Assembly: GCF_003858535.1 (NCBI RefSeq)
Contig: NZ_RQTJ01000011.1
Location: 1-64,000, forward strand
DNA: 64,000 bases
Source of the DNA: Paenimyroides viscosum
GTDB lineage: Bacteria; Bacteroidota; Bacteroidia; Flavobacteriales; Flavobacteriaceae
Direction: 5' to 3'
Part shown: piece after piece, positions 60,850 through 64,000 of the stretch
Position numbering within the stretch: the first letter of the stretch is position 1
How the letters are laid out: each line of letters starts with the position of its first letter
Program-made: the position numbers and the translations under genes
Notes under the pieces: generated by a model
Seen by the model: the letters and a program-made list of their open reading frames with translations, nothing else
What the model was told of the DNA's origin: nothing
The model's database searches: none

Positions 60850-61755
60850 TTATAGTCCTTGATAATATTGAATTTGTTTTTTTCTCTTCCACCAAAAAAT
60901 GGGAGTTGTTATATTGTAGATAATCAAAACAATTGGCGAAATTACCCATATTGCAGCCATTAGGTAAAATTTGTAAACGCCCACCCAAAATTTTCTTTTT
61001 TCAGGTTTTTTAAGAATAATTCCCGAAAATACGGTGAAAAGCTTATTACCTACGGTTTCAACTTTTATAAGAAATGGCCGTATTTCTACTGCTCCGTTCT
61101 TTACAAGTTCATTTTGCAACCCATTATAATTATCTTGCGAAACGTACTTTTCAATAATCGTTCCATATTTATCGGCGGTTGCAATTTCTGCATCAGAAAC
61201 ACCTGCGTTAGGAAATGGTTTTTTCTGTTCCTTATTGCCGGTTTGCATCCAATTTAATATGGTTATTACGCTTGTGTAATTGTCATGACGATCAACCAAA
61301 GCTATATTACCCACAAGTTTTGCTTGCAAACGTTGTAAATGAATTTTAAGTTTTTCTTGAGAAAGCATCCACATATTTCTGGTAGCAGAAACTGTTATAA
61401 CGGGCGTATTAGCCATTATTTGCGCAGCATACGCACTTTTAAGAAAAGAAATAATGGGTATAGACGGAGTTAAAAACCAAACTTGGTAGCCAAATAATAT
61501 TAGGTCAAATTTTTGATTAAGCACTTCTTCAGGAGGTGGTAAAATGGCTCTTGGAATTTGCCTATACGTTTCTGGGAAAGTATCGTAAAAAACTTCACTT
61601 TTCCATGGAAAAGCGAAATCTTTTTCCATTTTAATTTCGTAATACGTAACGGTATATAAATCCTTTAATTGTTCAAAAGGTTTTGCGATATTGTTTACGA
61701 TGTCCTTTAATTGTCCTGTTTGACTGTAATATAGCACTAATATTTTCTTCGGCAT
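60850..61755 (-). CDS. darA: DarA-type dialkylresorcinol-forming enzyme
   Basis: 301 residues. The N-terminus KKILVLYYSQTGQLKDIV has a flavodoxin-like phosphate loop (YSQTGQ). A central region with SATRNMWMLSQEKL and a hydrophobic C-terminal segment (about 262-284) follows, as in proteins named DarA next to darB. DarA aromatises the cyclohexanedione made by DarB. It starts a two-gene unit with its own -7 box. Confidence 0.85.
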   Translation of the reverse strand: MPKKILVLYYSQTGQLKDIVNNIAKPFEQLKDLYTVTYYEIKMEKDFAFPWKSEVFYDTFPETYRQIPRAILPPPEEVLNQKFDLILFGYQVWFLTPSIPIISFLKSAYAAQIMANTPVITVSATRNMWMLSQEKLKIHLQRLQAKLVGNIALVDRHDNYTSVITILNWMQTGNKEQKKPFPNAGVSDAEIATADKYGTIIEKYVSQDNYNGLQNELVKNGAVEIRPFLIKVETVGNKLFTVFSGIILKKPEKRKFWVGVYKFYLMAAIWVISPIVLIIYNITTPIFWWKRKKQIQYYQGL

Positions 61756-61774
61756 AAATCGGAATCACTTTATA

Positions 61775-61782
61775 CAAAAATA
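61775..61782 (-). promoter_or_regulatory. -7 box for darA-darB
   Basis: Reads TATTTTTG on the minus strand, an exact TAnnTTTG match 19 bases before the darA ATG. It indicates that darAB can be transcribed apart from the ABC ATPase operon. Confidence 0.6.
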
Positions 61783-61879
61783 GATTTTTTTTGGAAAACA
61801 CAGCCACTTTTGGCTCTTCAATTCTGTTAATCTTTATTTGGAAAACAATCATGTAAAATACGACACAAGTCTAAAATAT

Positions 61880-62629
61880 TTAAACCACATCGCGCAATTT
61901 TTTACCGGTTAATTCAATAAAAACTTCTTCTAAACTATGCGCATTTGGCACACTTTCAATGAGTTCTTTTGGTGTTCCCTGAACAAAAACGCTGCCTTGA
62001 TCTATAATGGCAATATCGGTACAGAAATCTTGTGCTTCTGCCATTAAATGCGATGTATAAACAATGGTTGTTCCTTGTTGGTTCAACAGTTTTAAATAAT
62101 CGATAATCGTAGCGCGCGACTGAACATCAACACCAACCGTAGGTTCGTCTAAAAACAACACTTTTGGATTGTGTAAAATGCCGGCTATTAAATTTACCCG
62201 GCGTTTCATTCCACCCGAAAACGTTTGTATTTTCTTGTGCATGAAGTTTTCCAATCCTAAATGAATTAGAAATTCGGGGATTTTTGCTTTTAATTCTGTT
62301 TTTGATACATTGTACAAACTACCAAAATACATTAGATTTTCATAGGCTGTAAGGGTAGGGTACAAGGCATATTCTTGCGGAACCACACCAATTATATTTT
62401 TTATTGATGTACTGTTTTTGTTTGATATTCCGTTGATTTCATAACTGCCTAATGTTGGCTGAATGATGCCGCACAAAATAGAAATCAAGGTTGTTTTTCC
62501 GGCTCCGTTTGGTCCTAACAATCCAAAAACAGACTGTTGCGGAATGTTTAAAACCACATTGTTAAGCGACTGAAAATCGGCGCCTTTATATTGTTTCGAT
62601 ATGTTTTGTATTTTGATGATTGACTGCAT
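61880..62629 (-). CDS. ABC transporter ATP-binding protein
   Basis: 249 residues. Walker A GPNGAGKT (39-46), signature FSGGMKRRV, Walker B VLFLDEPTVGVD and the switch His in YTSHLMAEAQ are all intact. It belongs to the ABC-2 drug/lipid exporter type (DrrA/CcmA-like) and should drive the permease at 58243, although darA-darB now separate them. The start shares a base with the stop of the BtrH-type gene. Confidence 0.92.
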   Translation of the reverse strand: MQSIIKIQNISKQYKGADFQSLNNVVLNIPQQSVFGLLGPNGAGKTTLISILCGIIQPTLGSYEINGISNKNSTSIKNIIGVVPQEYALYPTLTAYENLMYFGSLYNVSKTELKAKIPEFLIHLGLENFMHKKIQTFSGGMKRRVNLIAGILHNPKVLFLDEPTVGVDVQSRATIIDYLKLLNQQGTTIVYTSHLMAEAQDFCTDIAIIDQGSVFVQGTPKELIESVPNAHSLEEVFIELTGKKLRDVV

Positions 62630-63624
62630 TACACGGCTTTTTTCAATTTCTTAAAAAAGGCTTCTTCCAAATCTGCCAGTTTCATTAAATCGTTAGAAAG
62701 TACTTGATACACATTTTCGGTATTGCTTCGCTTTTTAACCACACGCGATGCTTCTAAAGCAAAATCACGCCATTTATCGCCAATTAAAGCCATTTCTTGA
62801 GAAAGGCTCAACAATTCCTGATTTTTTAAATATTCACCAGCTTCTTGTAAAAAAGCAGCGTAAATAAAGCGGAAACCGCCACCGCCTGTACCAATTTCTT
62901 CTTGCATACGGATCATATTAGCCAAATTGTAATTTGTTTTTGCAACACCCAACTTTTTATGCCATTTTAAAATATCTTTTGCTACCCAACGTATAGCTTT
63001 CACACCTACAAGTGGCACAGGGGCTAACATATCATTACAGGTTTGTTTTATGGCTTTTTTAATAGGATTTGTAAGATCCATAGTTTCTGGAACAGAAACA
63101 GGGTAGTACAAATGTCCTTTCGGAGCCAATGCTCCTTTGGCGTAACGCACTTTTTCCAATTCGTCTTCGTTTAGTGAAACAGTATAATCCATAACCGAAT
63201 CGCTAATTAAATAGTTACCATTTTCTTTACCAAAAACCACAATGTTGTGTGCATTGAAATGAAAGCGGTATTCGTCTGGAAAATAAGGTAAATTGTAAAC
63301 ACCTACTACCAGACCCGTAGGAATATTTTTAGAAAGATTTTCATCTAACTTTTGCTGTGCTTTTTTAGGATCGGAAAATTTGAAACGTTGTACTTTTATC
63401 CCCAAACGCTTTGCCATACGGTTAAATATTTTACCTGGCATGGGTCTGTACGAAATTCCCGGTGCATGATTTATTTTAAGAAACGGCAAGTAAACAAAAA
63501 ACAAACCAGAGCCCAGACCAAAAGCCATAGGTTCTGATATTTTAAAGCCTTTTTCGCCCAATAGATTTACAATAGCACCGTTTTCGCAATGTGCTGCTTG
63601 TTTGTGTTGAAAATCCGCCTGCAT
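62629..63624 (-). CDS. BtrH N-terminal-domain protein (cysteine acyl-transfer type)
   Basis: 331 residues. The N-terminal half follows the BtrH fold, with the candidate nucleophile Cys13 in AAHCENGAIVNLL and the His/Asp pair in FNAHNIVVFG and ISDSVMDY. The C-terminal half is helical (DUF4872-like). In butirosin synthesis BtrH transfers an acyl group from ACP to the antibiotic. Here it might pass the aryl polyene from ACP to another carrier or to the resorcinol. That substrate is inference. Confidence 0.8.
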   Translation of the reverse strand: MQADFQHKQAAHCENGAIVNLLGEKGFKISEPMAFGLGSGLFFVYLPFLKINHAPGISYRPMPGKIFNRMAKRLGIKVQRFKFSDPKKAQQKLDENLSKNIPTGLVVGVYNLPYFPDEYRFHFNAHNIVVFGKENGNYLISDSVMDYTVSLNEDELEKVRYAKGALAPKGHLYYPVSVPETMDLTNPIKKAIKQTCNDMLAPVPLVGVKAIRWVAKDILKWHKKLGVAKTNYNLANMIRMQEEIGTGGGGFRFIYAAFLQEAGEYLKNQELLSLSQEMALIGDKWRDFALEASRVVKKRSNTENVYQVLSNDLMKLADLEEAFFKKLKKAV

Positions 63625-63966
63625 TTATCCTTTTAAATTTTGTAAATCGGTTAAAGAAATACCGAAAACATCGGCATATTTTTGAAGTGTTTTGGTGTTT
63701 AGGTTTTTAAAAACGTTTGGTTTTCCATGACGTTTTACAAAGAATGTCCATTTACCCACATAAGCCGCCAGCGTTTGCCAGTCCATACGGTTTAGTTCCA
63801 TAAAATAAACAATCGGGCTTACGTTGCCTGCTTTTACATCGTTTAAAGCCTGCTGAATACGTTGATCCAATACTTCTAAATTCTCATGCTGAACAACAGT
63901 TTTTGCTTCCCAGCCAGTACTTTGAACGCTTACAAATTTTCCGTCATCATCAACCGCATAAACCAT
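63625..63966 (-). CDS. Conserved hypothetical protein of the flexirubin cluster (start may lie beyond the window)
   Basis: At least 113 residues, no signal peptide. It has mixed alpha/beta sequence (KTVVQHENLEVLDQRIQ) and a C-terminal helix-turn-helix-like segment (LQKYADVFGISLTDLQNL). No family named. The frame stays open upstream of the ATG at 63966 to the window edge (residues SPLKRKNINE), so the true start may be further upstream. It precedes the BtrH-type gene with no gap. Confidence 0.6.
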   Translation of the reverse strand: MVYAVDDDGKFVSVQSTGWEAKTVVQHENLEVLDQRIQQALNDVKAGNVSPIVYFMELNRMDWQTLAAYVGKWTFFVKRHGKPNVFKNLNTKTLQKYADVFGISLTDLQNLKG

Positions 63967-64000
63967 TTCGTTAATGTTTTTCCTTTTTAAAGGACTATCG

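Overview
The window comes from a low-GC member of the Bacteroidota, very probably the Flavobacteriaceae (Flavobacterium or Myroides type). The signs are many -7 boxes of the form TAnnTTTG, weak Shine-Dalgarno signals, SPFH, DUF1294, DUF6261-like and GIN-domain proteins, and a large flexirubin-type (aryl polyene plus dialkylresorcinol) gene cluster. No rRNA, CRISPR array, phage or transposase gene was seen.

Layout. 1-8785 is one minus-strand operon for a surface polysaccharide: GH3-family protein, carboxypeptidase-regulatory-domain protein, phosphorylase-like protein, then Wzz-like, Wzx-like, GT2, Wzy-like and the start of another glycosyltransferase. 8927-17527 is mostly core: tandem tatA, tex, a higBA toxin-antitoxin pair, DUF1294, rpiB, rnr, a GIN-domain protein and a LysE exporter. 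17.6-28.3 kb is an accessory, very AT-rich region. It holds palindromic intergenic repeats, a TPR-AraC regulator with 21-bp repeats around its start, and several small lipoprotein or bacteriocin-like genes each followed by a small membrane gene. 28.3-41.2 kb returns to housekeeping: APC permease, tRNA-Cys, folB, glnS, a ParE-type toxin-antitoxin pair, an M48 lipoprotein, a DAACS symporter, a YtxH/holin-like trio, an SPFH protein and gltX. 41.25-64 kb is the flexirubin cluster.

How the flexirubin genes fit together. Ketosynthases, a chain-length-factor-like protein, ACP, dehydratase and ketoreductase would build the aryl polyene. DarB and DarA would make the dialkylresorcinol. The PaaK-like ligase, C45 and BtrH-type acyl-handling proteins and the acyltransferase domain fused to an MMPL exporter are candidates for starter activation, ester formation and delivery to the outer membrane. 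The ABC exporter, LolA-like protein and DUF2062 glycosyltransferase support transport or assembly. darA-darB sit between the ABC ATPase and its permease, and a copy of the last codons of the ATPase is left in front of the permease, which points to an insertion event.

The best candidate for a little-described system is 21.4-25.2 kb. It has repeated modules of a secreted lipoprotein with a hydrophobic, glycine-rich C-terminus (one has six glycines spaced exactly four residues apart) followed at once by a small transmembrane protein. Duplicated leader sequence and an orphan gene fragment lie between modules. This looks like an evolving effector-immunity (bacteriocin-like) array, but that function is inferred from layout only.
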